From: Pseudopedobacter beijingensis
Lineage (GTDB): Bacteria > Bacteroidota > Bacteroidia > Sphingobacteriales > Sphingobacteriaceae
Length of the DNA: 64,000 nt
Assembly: GCF_042678145.1 (NCBI RefSeq)
Contig: NZ_JBHUDG010000004.1
Location: forward strand, 248,001-312,000
Reading direction: 5' to 3'
The position numbers were made by a program, and so were the translations under genes. Below are positions 1-9,086 of this stretch, one piece after another (positions within the stretch are counted from its first letter, which is position 1; each line of letters starts with the position of its first letter). The notes below the pieces were generated by a model. The model did not search any database. It saw only the letters and a list, made by a program, of their open reading frames with translations, and had not been told where the DNA came from.

Positions 1-121
1 AACATTGAAGCTAGTCTCAGATTATGGGAAAATGTTCTGTTTTTTCCTTTATGTCGAAACATGACTTATCAATAGCTTTTAATGACAAAGTTATATTTTT
101 TTAATGCTTATTTGGAATGTA

Positions 122-2338
122 TCAATATCTGTCTTGTTTAAACTTGTAAGGGCTTTGAAATCTGAACGAAAATTTAAAGCCGTGATTTAATAAACCATGG
201 TTGTCAAAAGAGAAAGCATAGTCTATTCGTCCCCCCAATCGTTGTAGGCCTACATATATTTCGTAATATAAGCCCTTTTCGGGTTGTACAAGAAGTGCAG
301 CTCCGGTTAACTCTTGTAATTTTAACTTTCTAATAAGGGGGATGCTTCCAAAAAACTTAGTATTATAATTATGCTCCCAGTGTCCCTCAATAAATTCCCT
401 GTCGGTACTATAGGTGTAGTAGTCCAATAAGTGGAAGTTCTTGAGACCGGGGTTAAATATTAATGCCATGTTACCTCCAAATTGCTTCCAATCGGGGAAA
501 TAATTCACTTTGTGGTTCAGGAATTTACCGGCAGATACAGAAAAAGAAGCATATCCCCATAATCCAATATCTAACTTTTCTTGTTGGACCTCAAATTCCA
601 GATAGTCAAAATTACTTTCCGAACCGAATATACCGGGTATACCTTTTTTATAAGTAAGTATTAGGCGGGGATTATCAGGTATTTTGTAGATTTTGACTCC
701 TTCTTTGCTAATGTATTGGTGATTAAAAGTATATACTAGTGTGCTCGAGAATCTTAGGGTAGTATGGTCTGGAAAAAGTTTGCCATCGTCTTCATCAAAA
801 GGGTTGTTGGAGGTGAAATTCTTATCTTTTATTTTACGAAAAGAATAATCGTACATATTTGATACAGAGATATTCCGGGATAACTCGATCCCTCCGGAGA
901 GATAAAGTCCGTTTGTGATTTCACGACCCGAAGAAACACTACCATAGGTTTTTCTAAAGAGTTTCATGAAATTCTGCTCAAATAACAAAGAGTTTAAAGA
1001 GTTATAAAGTGTACTTAAAGAGCCATTAGGGTTAAGGTCACGATAAGTACTTCCCATATTTATGCCCAATACACCGCGCTTTTGCGGACTATATAGCCAT
1101 GAAAAAGCAATATCGGAGTTGAATTCTTTATTTTTAAAACCATAGCGGACCTCGGGCTTAATCGTAAAGAAACTTCCATCAAATTCACGGTATTTTGTAT
1201 ACCTCACACCATATTTGATACCGGGACCTTCTACGGTATTGTAAAACAGTGACGGAGCAATAGCATCAAAACTAATACTGTATTCTTTGTAGGTGTTTTG
1301 TATGTTGAACTTACTGAAAAGAAAGGGTGAGATTCTTTGTTGCAAACTAAGATTATCCAGGGAGTCAAGGTATTTCTTTTTTCCCTGTGCATTCTTTAAG
1401 CTGTCGTCCAGTCTGTAAGAACTTTTTTCCAGAGGGGTCAGCGGTATGGGGCGGTTTAGTTGTAGTTTGGCTTCTCCTTCCTGGTTTTGTCGCTCAATCT
1501 TGAGCGATTCATACTTATTAAAAATGTTTTCCTCAGCTTCATTTTGGGTGAAGTAATTGAAAGTAGCGACACATACACCGCTGTAAGCAAAACCAAAATT
1601 GTTACCATAATAATTTATTTTAGTTTGCGAAGGGTAATAAAAGTTATCTATTTTAATCAGGTCCTGATGTATGGTTAAATAGTTGATAAGGCTGATTCCT
1701 CCGTTGTCGCCAAGATTTAGCGAAAGGTTGGTAATTTGCATTGTAGCAGCATTAATAAATATATATCCGTAAAATGCCGGTTCGAAAAAGTTTTTGGGGT
1801 ATATCCGTATACTATATAATTTAATCCCGTTTTCATCTTCGAAAGTCTTGTCAAAAAAGAAATCGTAATATTTAAATGCACTGTTTGCTATAGGAGATAC
1901 ATATTTTTTATCGCTAAAGCCTTCCAGTTCTACATAGTTCTCATTAAAGTCAAGTAAAAGATCAGAAGCTTTATTAAAACGCCATGCCTGACGGAATTCG
2001 CCATAATTTTTAAAAAAACTGATGTCTTCTTTTATGATTTTTGAATCACTAAAATAAAGATCCGAAATAGCTTCGTGAATGTAAAGGGCCTGTTTTTCAG
2101 TGTCTTTAAGTTTAAGAAGTTTTTTGACGTTTTTACCTAAAAAACGTTTGGGTGCTTTGTCTAATACCAATGTGTTTTTTAGGTAGGCATTAGCTTTCAG
2201 GTTAAGTTTTCGTTCGTAATTTTTAAGGGCAATAGCTTGTCTGATGATACTGTCTCCAAGCTCATGTTCCCTTTTCCCCCAATCAGAGAACGCATCGAAA
2301 TAGAGAAATAAAAGTATCGTCAAACACCAAAACCTCAT
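122..2338 (-). CDS. DUF5686 family outer-membrane protein without the usual N-terminal regulatory domain
   Basis: 738 aa from the ATG at 2338; a TTG three codons upstream is less likely. Residues 1-19 are a hydrophobic signal sequence. The middle part and the motif TPLEKSSYRLDDS (around residue 300) fit DUF5686 proteins of Bacteroidota. The second half is rich in alternating beta strands and aromatic residues and ends in an amphipathic strand (GFKFSFRFQS), so an outer-membrane barrel is inferred. Family members often begin with a carboxypeptidase-regulatory-like domain; here the protein starts after where that domain would be. A near-consensus -7 box (CATATTTG on the minus strand, 2359-2352) lies 13 nt before the ATG. 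It is divergent from pheS. Function is not established; a role in surface assembly or nutrient uptake is a guess. Confidence 0.8.
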   Translation of the reverse strand: MRFWCLTILLFLYFDAFSDWGKREHELGDSIIRQAIALKNYERKLNLKANAYLKNTLVLDKAPKRFLGKNVKKLLKLKDTEKQALYIHEAISDLYFSDSKIIKEDISFFKNYGEFRQAWRFNKASDLLLDFNENYVELEGFSDKKYVSPIANSAFKYYDFFFDKTFEDENGIKLYSIRIYPKNFFEPAFYGYIFINAATMQITNLSLNLGDNGGISLINYLTIHQDLIKIDNFYYPSQTKINYYGNNFGFAYSGVCVATFNYFTQNEAEENIFNKYESLKIERQNQEGEAKLQLNRPIPLTPLEKSSYRLDDSLKNAQGKKKYLDSLDNLSLQQRISPFLFSKFNIQNTYKEYSISFDAIAPSLFYNTVEGPGIKYGVRYTKYREFDGSFFTIKPEVRYGFKNKEFNSDIAFSWLYSPQKRGVLGINMGSTYRDLNPNGSLSTLYNSLNSLLFEQNFMKLFRKTYGSVSSGREITNGLYLSGGIELSRNISVSNMYDYSFRKIKDKNFTSNNPFDEDDGKLFPDHTTLRFSSTLVYTFNHQYISKEGVKIYKIPDNPRLILTYKKGIPGIFGSESNFDYLEFEVQQEKLDIGLWGYASFSVSAGKFLNHKVNYFPDWKQFGGNMALIFNPGLKNFHLLDYYTYSTDREFIEGHWEHNYNTKFFGSIPLIRKLKLQELTGAALLVQPEKGLYYEIYVGLQRLGGRIDYAFSFDNHGLLNHGFKFSFRFQSPYKFKQDRY

Positions 2339-2505
2339 AAAACCCAAGTGTCAAATATGTGAAAAAGCTCAAAAACATTGTTAATATAGCTTATTTAAGG
2401 CTAAAAACAATTATAACAATGTAACAGATTTAGTTGTTTTTTATTGTATGTATTCTGCGTGTAAAAATCAGAATATATAAACCCATGTTTTGAGGCATTT
2501 TTTAT

Positions 2506-2513
2506 TAAATTTG
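2506..2513 (+). promoter_or_regulatory. Bacteroidota -7 promoter box of pheS, nearly leaderless
   Basis: TAAATTTG matches TAnnTTTG exactly and ends 6 nt before the pheS ATG (2520). The transcript would start at or just before the start codon. A TTTG at 2489-2492 is too close (13 nt instead of about 19) to be a standard -33 box. Confidence 0.45.
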
Positions 2514-2519
2514 CGTGTT

Positions 2520-3554
2520 ATGCAATCTAAAATCGATTTATATACTTCCGAAATACAGGGTTTTACTCCTGAAAACGCAGATGAACTGGAACGCTTCAGA
2601 ATTAAATTTTTGGGCACAAAAGGTATAATCAAAGATTTATTTGAAGAATTTAAAGGTGTTTCTGCTGAAGAAAAACGTGTTTTGGGAAAGGTGCTTAATC
2701 AATTTAAGCAATTTGCGGAGCAACGCTATAGTGCATTGAAAGAAGGGTTTGGGTCTCAGGAAAAAGATCAGCAAAGTAGCGAGGATTTAACGTTGCCGGG
2801 TTCTGGAATGGAGATTGGCGGTAGACATCCACTATCCTTGGTAAGGAAGGAGATTTTAGAGATTTTTAAAAGATTAGGCTTTGTGGTGGCCGAAGGGCCT
2901 GAAATTGAAGATGACTGGCATAATTTCTCTGCATTGAATTTTCCTGAGGAGCATCCGGCAAGAGATATGCAGGATACATTTTTTATCAAGAAAAATAGTG
3001 GTAGAGATGATATCGCCTTGCGTACGCATACTTCATCTGTTCAGGTTAGGTTAATGGAACAGGGCAAGCCACCTTTCAGGGCGTTAATGCCGGGTCGCGT
3101 TTATAGAAATGAAGCTATTTCTGCCAGAGCACATTGTTTTTTTCATCAGATAGAAGGTTTATATGTGGATGAAAAGGTGTCATTTGCTGATCTGAAGCAA
3201 ACCTTATATTATTTTGTGCAGGAATTATATGGTGAGGGGACAAAAGTGCGTTTCAGACCATCCTTCTTTCCATTTACAGAACCATCGGCAGAAATGGATA
3301 TTTCCTGCTCTATTTGTAAAGGAGAAGGCTGTCAGATGTGTAAACAAAGTGGTTGGGTAGAGATTCTGGGGTGCGGAATGATAGATCCGAATGTGTTGGA
3401 AAATGTAGGGATAGATAGTAAGAAATACTCCGGATTTGCTTTTGGAATGGGAATAGAAAGAATAACTAACCTGAAATATCAGATTAAAGATTTAAGGCTG
3501 TTTTCTGAGAATGATATTCGTTTCTTAAAGCAATTTCAATCAGAAATAGTATAA
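2520..3554 (+). CDS. pheS: Phenylalanyl-tRNA synthetase alpha subunit
   Basis: 344 aa. This is the catalytic subunit that charges tRNA-Phe in the cytoplasm together with PheT, which is not in this window. The N-terminal coiled-coil arm covers about residues 1-85. The class II core shows motif 2 (PGRVYRNEAISARAHCFFHQ) and motif 3 (FGMGIERITNLKY). A cysteine-rich insert (CSICKGEGCQMCKQSGW) is usual for this subtype. Start: the reading frame extends upstream to a TTG at 2490, but the ATG at 2520 gives the normal N-terminus and lies just behind the -7 box. The gene leads an apparent operon with the lipoprotein at 3565 and the TetR gene at 3996. Confidence 0.97.
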   Translation: MQSKIDLYTSEIQGFTPENADELERFRIKFLGTKGIIKDLFEEFKGVSAEEKRVLGKVLNQFKQFAEQRYSALKEGFGSQEKDQQSSEDLTLPGSGMEIGGRHPLSLVRKEILEIFKRLGFVVAEGPEIEDDWHNFSALNFPEEHPARDMQDTFFIKKNSGRDDIALRTHTSSVQVRLMEQGKPPFRALMPGRVYRNEAISARAHCFFHQIEGLYVDEKVSFADLKQTLYYFVQELYGEGTKVRFRPSFFPFTEPSAEMDISCSICKGEGCQMCKQSGWVEILGCGMIDPNVLENVGIDSKKYSGFAFGMGIERITNLKYQIKDLRLFSENDIRFLKQFQSEIV

Positions 3555-3564
3555 AAAGAAGACG

Positions 3565-3996
3565 ATGAAGAAATGTAGGTTGTTATCTGTTTTGTTTTTT
3601 CTGATTTTTACTTCATGTGGGAAAAATCAATATGATAACTTTCCCTATGTTTTGGTGGATGCTAAATTTTCTTTGCAGGACCCAAAATTTAGTTCATTAA
3701 AGACCAAAGGCACTTCTGTAGATGTAAAAGAGGCAACAGGAAATGTCCAGGGGGTGGGAGGATTAATATTATATAATAATTCAGGAGTCATTATGGCTTA
3801 TGATAAAAGGAGTCCTGCAAGCATAGAACAACAATGTAATGTTGTGTTAAACAGTGCCTTTACTTGTGAAGATAAATGTGCAGGGGTTATTTTTCAACTT
3901 TCTGACGGTAACAGAATCTCAGGAAGTTCAGGGATGCCTTTAGTACGGTACAGTGTTTCAGTCATGGCGGGAGACATGATAAGAGTAACAAATTAA
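3565..3996 (+). CDS. Rieske-fold-like lipoprotein, no visible cluster ligands
   Basis: 143 aa with a lipoprotein signal (lipobox FTSC, lipidated Cys18). The body resembles the small Bacteroidota lipoproteins annotated as Rieske-like (pattern GGLILYNNSG...AYDKRSPAS...MPLVRYSVSV). The classic Rieske ligands CxH and CxxH are missing: the protein contains no histidine, and the cysteines left are in QQCN and CEDKC. It is therefore probably a fold relative without a [2Fe-2S] cluster. It starts 10 nt after pheS and its stop codon overlaps the next ATG, so it is translated in one operon. Function unknown. Confidence 0.75.
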   Translation: MKKCRLLSVLFFLIFTSCGKNQYDNFPYVLVDAKFSLQDPKFSSLKTKGTSVDVKEATGNVQGVGGLILYNNSGVIMAYDKRSPASIEQQCNVVLNSAFTCEDKCAGVIFQLSDGNRISGSSGMPLVRYSVSVMAGDMIRVTN

Positions 3997-4571
3997 TGGA
4001 GGTAGATAAAATAAAAGATAGTATAAAAAAGGCAGCTCAGGAACTGTTTCGTAAATATGGTTATCATAAAACCAGTGTTAATGAAATAGCCAGAAGAGCA
4101 AAAATAGCTAAAGCTACTATCTATAAATATTTCGAAAGTAAGGAATTGGTGTTACACGCAATCCTGATGGATTATCTTCAGGTAAGTGTAAGCGATTTAC
4201 TGCATCAGGGTGTTGCAGAAACATCCAAAGAAGAATACCTGAAAAGTCTGATTCTGAGGGTTAGCAAACTTTCGTATACCATTTGTAACGAGTTTATAGG
4301 CTGGGATTTTATCAGAGAGTCTACCAACTCACAAGAATTTTTAAAAAAGCTTTCCGATGAACTTGAGCAATTATTATATGCAGAGTTTATGGCGGTTGAA
4401 GAGTTAAATGATGATGAAACTTTTCCTGAAAGATTAAGATTTTTGATTAAATCCAGTAAAAGTATTATTTTTTCTTTTGCTTTTACATCTGTTAGCGATG
4501 CCGACGTGAGAAAGAACTTTGTGTCTTTCCAGAAGGAGATTTTACCATATTTGGTAAAGGCTGCATTATAA
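3996..4571 (+). CDS. TetR/AcrR family transcriptional regulator
   Basis: 191 aa. The N-terminal helix-turn-helix (residues 10-55; motif SVNEIARRAKIAKATIYKYFESKELVL) is the standard TetR DNA-binding domain. The remaining ~130 residues form the variable ligand/dimer domain. The ATG overlaps the stop codon of the upstream lipoprotein gene (TAATG). No efflux pump or other obvious target lies next to it; cysE follows after 70 nt. The ligand cannot be read from the sequence. Confidence 0.92.
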   Translation: MEVDKIKDSIKKAAQELFRKYGYHKTSVNEIARRAKIAKATIYKYFESKELVLHAILMDYLQVSVSDLLHQGVAETSKEEYLKSLILRVSKLSYTICNEFIGWDFIRESTNSQEFLKKLSDELEQLLYAEFMAVEELNDDETFPERLRFLIKSSKSIIFSFAFTSVSDADVRKNFVSFQKEILPYLVKAAL

Positions 4572-4641
4572 TATGCAGGTAAACAGTATGATCTGTTTTT
4601 TATTTTATAATTCTAACAGCATGAACTAAACATGCCATAAA

Positions 4642-5454
4642 ATGGATAAAGAATTTTACAATTATATATTCCAGAAACAGCTAAAGACAGAAGTTGTACC
4701 CTCTAATGTTGATATAGCAAAATGGGCAATGCGTCTGGTACGTTTAATTTTTCCTGAGCAAGCAGTAAATCCCATTAAAACTTATGAGGAGGTGGAGCAG
4801 GCTTTTGAAAAAATAAAAACAGATCTCCTGTTTTTATTGGATACCACTCATGCATGTAAAGACTGTGACCATAATTTGATAGTGAATGAGTTTATAGACT
4901 TTATTCCCGAATTATACAGGTTACTTAAAACAGATATTAAGGCAATCCACGATGGTGACCCGGCGGCCAATAACGAATTTGAAATTATCAGATCGTACCC
5001 CGGATTCTACGCTATTTCTTTTTATCGCATAGCTAATAAGCTTTTAAGGCTAAATACGCCTGTTATTCCCCGGATACTTACAGAATACGCTCACTCCAAA
5101 ACAGGCATAGATATTCATCCGGGAGCTACTATAGGAGAGTATCTTTATATAGATCATGGTACCGGTTTGGTCATTGGAGAAACAGCAATTATAGGAAATA
5201 ATGTAAAGCTATATCAGGGGATTACATTAGGTGCATTAAGTGTAGATAAAGGTTTGGCAGGGACTAAAAGACATCCTACGGTTGAAGATAATGTGGTTAT
5301 TTATTCGGGAGCCACTATTTTAGGTGGAGATACCGTGATAGGTAAAAATAGCATTATTGGAGGAAATGTGTGGTTAACCAAGAGTGTGCCTTCAGATTCT
5401 ATTGTATATCATTTGGCATCAGTTCAGGTTGCCGAGAAAAATAAAAATCATTAA
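4642..5454 (+). CDS. cysE: Serine O-acetyltransferase
   Basis: 270 aa. It acetylates L-serine to O-acetylserine, the first step of cysteine synthesis. The N-terminal helical domain (1-140) is followed by a left-handed beta-helix of hexapeptide repeats (about 150-255) with DIHPGATIGEYLYIDHGTG and the later TKRHPTVEDNVVIYSGA. This is the longer (EpsC-like) form. The stop codon is followed after one base by the start of cysM, whose product uses O-acetylserine, so the pair is a translationally coupled cysteine operon. Confidence 0.95.
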   Translation: MDKEFYNYIFQKQLKTEVVPSNVDIAKWAMRLVRLIFPEQAVNPIKTYEEVEQAFEKIKTDLLFLLDTTHACKDCDHNLIVNEFIDFIPELYRLLKTDIKAIHDGDPAANNEFEIIRSYPGFYAISFYRIANKLLRLNTPVIPRILTEYAHSKTGIDIHPGATIGEYLYIDHGTGLVIGETAIIGNNVKLYQGITLGALSVDKGLAGTKRHPTVEDNVVIYSGATILGGDTVIGKNSIIGGNVWLTKSVPSDSIVYHLASVQVAEKNKNH

Positions 5455-5455
5455 A

Positions 5456-6328
5456 ATGGCAGGTATATTAGACGTTTTGGGTAATACCCCTATTGTAGAA
5501 TTAACCAAATTGAACCCTAATAAGAACGTGAAGATTTACGCTAAATTAGAAGGGAACAATCCGGGAGGCAGTGTTAAAGACAGAGCAGCTTTGAATATGA
5601 TTCAGAGTGCTATAGATAGGGGAGATATAAAACCTGGAATGAAGCTGATAGAAGCTACCAGTGGCAATACAGGTATTGCTTTAGCAATGGTAGCACGTTT
5701 GTTTGGTTTAGAATTGGAATTGGTATTACCGGCTAATTCTACAAGAGAACGTACGCTTACTATGGAAGCCTTTGGGGCAAAAGTTGTTTTACTGGATAGT
5801 ATAGAGGCTTGCCGTGATTATGCCGAAGAAAAAGGAGCTACGGATGATTATTTTCTTTTAAACCAGTTTGCTAATCCCGATAATTATCTGGCGCATTACA
5901 AAACAACAGGTCCTGAAATATGGAGAGATACACAGCATAATATAACCCATTTTGTAAGTGCTATGGGCACAACAGGTACCATTATGGGGACTTCCATGTT
6001 TTTAAAGGAACAAAACCCGGACATACAAATTGTAGGTTGCCAGCCTACAGAAAACTCTTCTATTCCCGGTATAAGAAGATGGCCTAAAGAATATCTCCCT
6101 AAAATATTTGATGAGTCAAGAGTAGATAGAGTGATAGATGTATCGCAGGAAGATGCCGTTCTTACAACGAGATCTTTGGTGAAAACAGAAGGCATTTTTG
6201 CGGGTATGAGTACTGGAGGGGCTTGTCATGCTGCGTTAAAAGTAGCTTCAGAACTTGATAGCGGGATAATTGTTTTTATAGCTTGTGATCGTGGAGATCG
6301 TTATCTAAGCAGTGATTTGTTCGGTTAA
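5456..6328 (+). CDS. cysM: Cysteine synthase (O-acetylserine sulfhydrylase), CysM type
   Basis: 290 aa PLP enzyme forming cysteine from O-acetylserine and sulfide. The PLP lysine lies in GGSVKDRAA (Lys42), the substrate-binding loop is EATSGNTGIAL, and the phosphate loop is MGTTGTIMG. IPGIRRWP is typical of the CysM branch, whose members may also use thiosulfate. The frame runs further upstream inside cysE (to 5384), but MAGILDVLGNTP from the ATG at 5456 is the conserved N-terminus. It is coupled to cysE. Confidence 0.94.
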   Translation: MAGILDVLGNTPIVELTKLNPNKNVKIYAKLEGNNPGGSVKDRAALNMIQSAIDRGDIKPGMKLIEATSGNTGIALAMVARLFGLELELVLPANSTRERTLTMEAFGAKVVLLDSIEACRDYAEEKGATDDYFLLNQFANPDNYLAHYKTTGPEIWRDTQHNITHFVSAMGTTGTIMGTSMFLKEQNPDIQIVGCQPTENSSIPGIRRWPKEYLPKIFDESRVDRVIDVSQEDAVLTTRSLVKTEGIFAGMSTGGACHAALKVASELDSGIIVFIACDRGDRYLSSDLFG

Positions 6329-6395
6329 TCTGCTAACTTCCAGTTTATCAGTAATATTATGTACATATTTTCTTAATTTAATAATAATATACCGT

Positions 6396-6427
6396 TTTGG
6401 TTTTTGGTATATATATTGCTATCTTTA
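6396..6427 (+). promoter_or_regulatory. Promoter candidate, TTTG-N20-TATCTTTA
   Basis: TTTG at 6396-6399 is separated by 20 nt from TATCTTTA (6420-6427). This matches the Bacteroidota -33/-7 arrangement except for one base in the -7 box. It sits 8 nt before a 38-codon frame. Confidence 0.4.
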
Positions 6428-6434
6428 TGGAAAT

Positions 6435-6551
6435 ATGAAACTGATGAACAGAGGTTTAGCTCATTTTTCGGAACTGGTTGATAAAAAGTTTACGATTGAA
6501 GAAAAGCCAGCCAACAGATTCTACTTGTTTATAGTAGGTCTTTTTATCTGA
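6435..6551 (+). CDS. Possible small protein, 38 aa
   Basis: This ATG-started frame lies directly behind a good promoter-like pair. The product starts MKLMNRGLAHFSELVDKK and ends in a hydrophobic stretch (FYLFIVGLFI). No family is recognised. The support is only promoter position and frame, so it may be a leader or a non-coding transcript. Confidence 0.22.
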   Translation: MKLMNRGLAHFSELVDKKFTIEEKPANRFYLFIVGLFI

Positions 6552-6652
6552 TATCCTGTATAAAGCTGTTCTTTTCTGGAATAGATGGGATTATATTGAC
6601 CTAAATTTACATTTTTAACTTCCATCAAACACTTTAAACCAGCTGCAAATTG

Positions 6653-6681
6653 TTGTAACTGTTTAAAAAAACGTAAATTTG
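6653..6681 (+). promoter_or_regulatory. rlmD promoter
   Basis: TAAATTTG (6674-6681) is a perfect -7 box. A TTG-containing -33 region (6650-6655) sits about 19 nt upstream. The transcript would begin about 15 nt before the rlmD start. Confidence 0.45.
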
Positions 6682-6701
6682 CCTTCCAAAAAATAAGATC
6701 A

Positions 6702-8099
6702 TTGGCTAATCAAAAGATACTAGAAGAACTGCATGTATTTGATATTGCAGAAGAAGGAAAAGGTGTTGCAAGACACGAAGATTTAGTTGTTTTTATAGAA
6801 AAGGCTATTCCGGGCGATGTAGTTGATGCTGCGGTTTATAAGAAAAAGAAAAAATTTGCCGAAGCTAAGATTCATGCGCTAAAAGTATTCTCAGAAGATA
6901 GGCAAGATCCTTTCTGTACACACTTTGGAGTGTGCGGAGGATGTAAATGGCAGCACATGTCGTATACAGCGCAGTTAAAGTATAAGCAAAAATCTGTTTC
7001 GGATGCACTTCAAAGATTAGGGGGGATAGATGTTTCAGGAGTTGAAGATATTTTGCCATCGTCAGAAACATCCTATTACCGTAATAAGCTGGAATATACT
7101 TTTTCTAATAAACGTTGGTTAACAGATGAAGATATTGCAAGTGGCTTAGATAAAGAAATGAATGCTTTAGGTTTTCATGTCCCTTTGCGGTTTGATAAAA
7201 TTCTGGATATAGAGCATTGTTATCTGCAGGCAGATCCTTCCAATACGATTAGAAACAGTATAAGAGATTTTGCGCTGGAACATCATATTTCTTTTTATGA
7301 TTTGAGGGCTCATGAGGGGGCTTTACGAAATCTTATTATCCGAACTTCTTCTACGGGAGAAATTATGGTAATTGTTGTGTTTGCCTATCCGGAAGAAGGG
7401 CAAATAGAATTATTGATGAGTTATGTGGAAAAGACCTTTCCTCAAATTACATCGCTGCTCTATATCGTTAACCAGAAGAAAAATGATACCATATTCGATC
7501 AGGAAGTAAATGTATATAGAGGAGAGCCTTTTATTTTTGAAGAAATGGAAGGTTTGAAATTCAGGATAGGTCCAAAATCTTTCTACCAAACCAATTCTTT
7601 GCAGGCTTACGAACTTTATAAGATAACCAGAGATTTTGCCGGACTGTCCGGAAATGAACTGGTCTATGATTTATATACAGGAACAGGTACTATAGCCAAT
7701 TTTGTGGCGCGTAGTACAAAAGAAGTTGTTGGTGTAGAGTACGTTCCCAGTGCCATAGAAGATGCTAAAATTAATTCGCAGATCAATAATATCCATAATA
7801 CCAAATTTTATGCTGGTGATATGAAGGATGTTTTGAATGCTGATTTTATTGCGGAACATGGAAAGCCTGATGTAGTCATCACCGATCCGCCGAGAGCAGG
7901 AATGCATGCTGATGTGGTGGCGAGGCTGGTAGAAATGGAAGCAGATAAAATTGTTTATGTAAGTTGTAATGCGGCCACACAAGCCAGGGATCTAGCCTTG
8001 CTGACAGATAAATATGATGTGGTTAGGATTAAACCGGTAGATATGTTTCCGCATACTCAACACGTAGAAAATGTTGTACTTTTAAAATTGAAGAAATAA
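6702..8099 (+). CDS. rlmD: 23S rRNA (uracil-C5)-methyltransferase, RlmD/RumA family
   Basis: 465 aa SAM-dependent enzyme that makes 5-methyluridine in 23S rRNA. It has an N-terminal TRAM domain (about 1-60), a [4Fe-4S] cysteine set (CTHFGVCGGCKWQ), a Rossmann methyltransferase core (VYDLYTGTGTIANFV) and the catalytic cysteine in VYVSCNAAT. The start is TTG at 6702: no in-frame ATG lies near the conserved N-terminus, and the promoter is just upstream. Its stop codon overlaps the ATG of the next gene (TAATG). RlmD, RlmC and TrmA cannot be fully separated by eye; RlmD is the usual assignment. Confidence 0.88.
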   Translation: MANQKILEELHVFDIAEEGKGVARHEDLVVFIEKAIPGDVVDAAVYKKKKKFAEAKIHALKVFSEDRQDPFCTHFGVCGGCKWQHMSYTAQLKYKQKSVSDALQRLGGIDVSGVEDILPSSETSYYRNKLEYTFSNKRWLTDEDIASGLDKEMNALGFHVPLRFDKILDIEHCYLQADPSNTIRNSIRDFALEHHISFYDLRAHEGALRNLIIRTSSTGEIMVIVVFAYPEEGQIELLMSYVEKTFPQITSLLYIVNQKKNDTIFDQEVNVYRGEPFIFEEMEGLKFRIGPKSFYQTNSLQAYELYKITRDFAGLSGNELVYDLYTGTGTIANFVARSTKEVVGVEYVPSAIEDAKINSQINNIHNTKFYAGDMKDVLNADFIAEHGKPDVVITDPPRAGMHADVVARLVEMEADKIVYVSCNAATQARDLALLTDKYDVVRIKPVDMFPHTQHVENVVLLKLKK

Positions 8100-8488
8100 T
8101 GGATGCAGAAGAACTTTTAGGGAATGTGGGAGGTGAGCAGGAGTTACCTAAAGAATCTCCTTTGATATCTCTTCAGAAAGATCTTAACTTTTATAAGGAT
8201 ACCCTACGGGAAGTTGCTGTGGATATTATGGTAGAAGGTCTTTCGTTATATCCAATTTTTATAGCGCACCAGCATCAGGTTTCTATTGGTGAGATTATTA
8301 TAGATAAGGAAGAGATGGGTAGGGAATGGACTGTACAGGTATCTACGCTTGAAGAGTTTTTAGAGAAAGGGATTATCGAAAAAGACAAGAAAGATGTTTT
8401 TCTATATAGCTACAAAGATCCGGATGCTTATGCTTGTGTTTTTGCGGTTGTACCGGAAGGAGCTAATTTTGTATTTGTACCTTATTAA
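8099..8488 (+). CDS. Conserved Bacteroidota protein of unknown function
   Basis: 129 aa, soluble, acidic N-terminus (MDAEELLGNVGGEQELPKE). The rest is alternating helix and strand, with motifs VDIMVEGLSLYPIFIAHQH and SLEEFLEKGII-like segments typical of a small alpha/beta domain. No catalytic pattern is seen. Its ATG overlaps the rlmD stop, so the two are co-translated. Confidence 0.7.
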   Translation: MDAEELLGNVGGEQELPKESPLISLQKDLNFYKDTLREVAVDIMVEGLSLYPIFIAHQHQVSIGEIIIDKEEMGREWTVQVSTLEEFLEKGIIEKDKKDVFLYSYKDPDAYACVFAVVPEGANFVFVPY

Positions 8489-8573
8489 AAAATAAAAATT
8501 GGGGAGTTTTAAATATATCATCCTTAGAAAAATAAGAGAAATTATTTAACTTAACATCTGAAAAATAAAGTTT

Positions 8574-9086
8574 ATGCCGTCCAATAAAAGAGTTCTTATC
8601 TTAAACCATATTCAGGTTCAACAGAAGATAAATAGGATTGCCTACCAGATTCTGGAAGATAATATAGATGAAAAGGAGATTATTTTAGCGGGTGTTGTAG
8701 CCAGAGGTTATCGTTTGGCTTTGAGACTGCAAAAAGTTCTGAAAAAAATCAGTGATCTAAAAATCAGGATAGTAAAGGTTGAGCTGAATAAAGATAGTTC
8801 TAAGCTTGAATCGGCTATAGATGTACCTTTAAGTGAATGCGAAAATAAGGTGATTATCCTGATTGATGATGTGTTAAACAGTGGACGTACTATTGCTTAC
8901 GGACTGGGTGTATTCCTTAATATTCCTTTGAAAAAATTGAGATCTGTTGTTTTAATTAACAGAAGTCATAAGTTGTTTCCTGTTTCTGCAGATTTTGTGG
9001 GACTGGAACTGTCTACCGTTCTAAAAGAACATGTGTCTGTTGTTTTAGACGAAAACGGAGAGGAAGACGGAGTTTACCTCATGTAG
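8574..9086 (+). CDS. Phosphoribosyltransferase, PyrR-like
   Basis: 170 aa. The PRPP-binding motif VIILIDDVLNSGRTIAYGL (about 93-111) is clear. The size and the hood segment resemble the PyrR/uracil PRTase group, but no pyrimidine gene is adjacent, so a regulatory or salvage role is open. The last codons and the stop lie in a palindrome shared with the convergent aroK gene. Confidence 0.8.
   Translation: MPSNKRVLILNHIQVQQKINRIAYQILEDNIDEKEIILAGVVARGYRLALRLQKVLKKISDLKIRIVKVELNKDSSKLESAIDVPLSECENKVIILIDDVLNSGRTIAYGLGVFLNIPLKKLRSVVLINRSHKLFPVSADFVGLELSTVLKEHVSVVLDENGEEDGVYLM

Larger units (their letters stand above)
6329..6701. other. Intergenic region between cysM and rlmD
   Basis: AT-rich, 373 nt. 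It holds a promoter-like pair (6396-6427) in front of a very short reading frame (6435-6551), and the rlmD promoter (6653-6681). I see no RNA gene and no terminator hairpin. Confidence 0.5.

Noticed and set aside
5384..5455. N-terminal extension of cysM into cysE
   Set aside because: The conserved enzyme N-terminus begins at the ATG at 5456, one base after the cysE stop.
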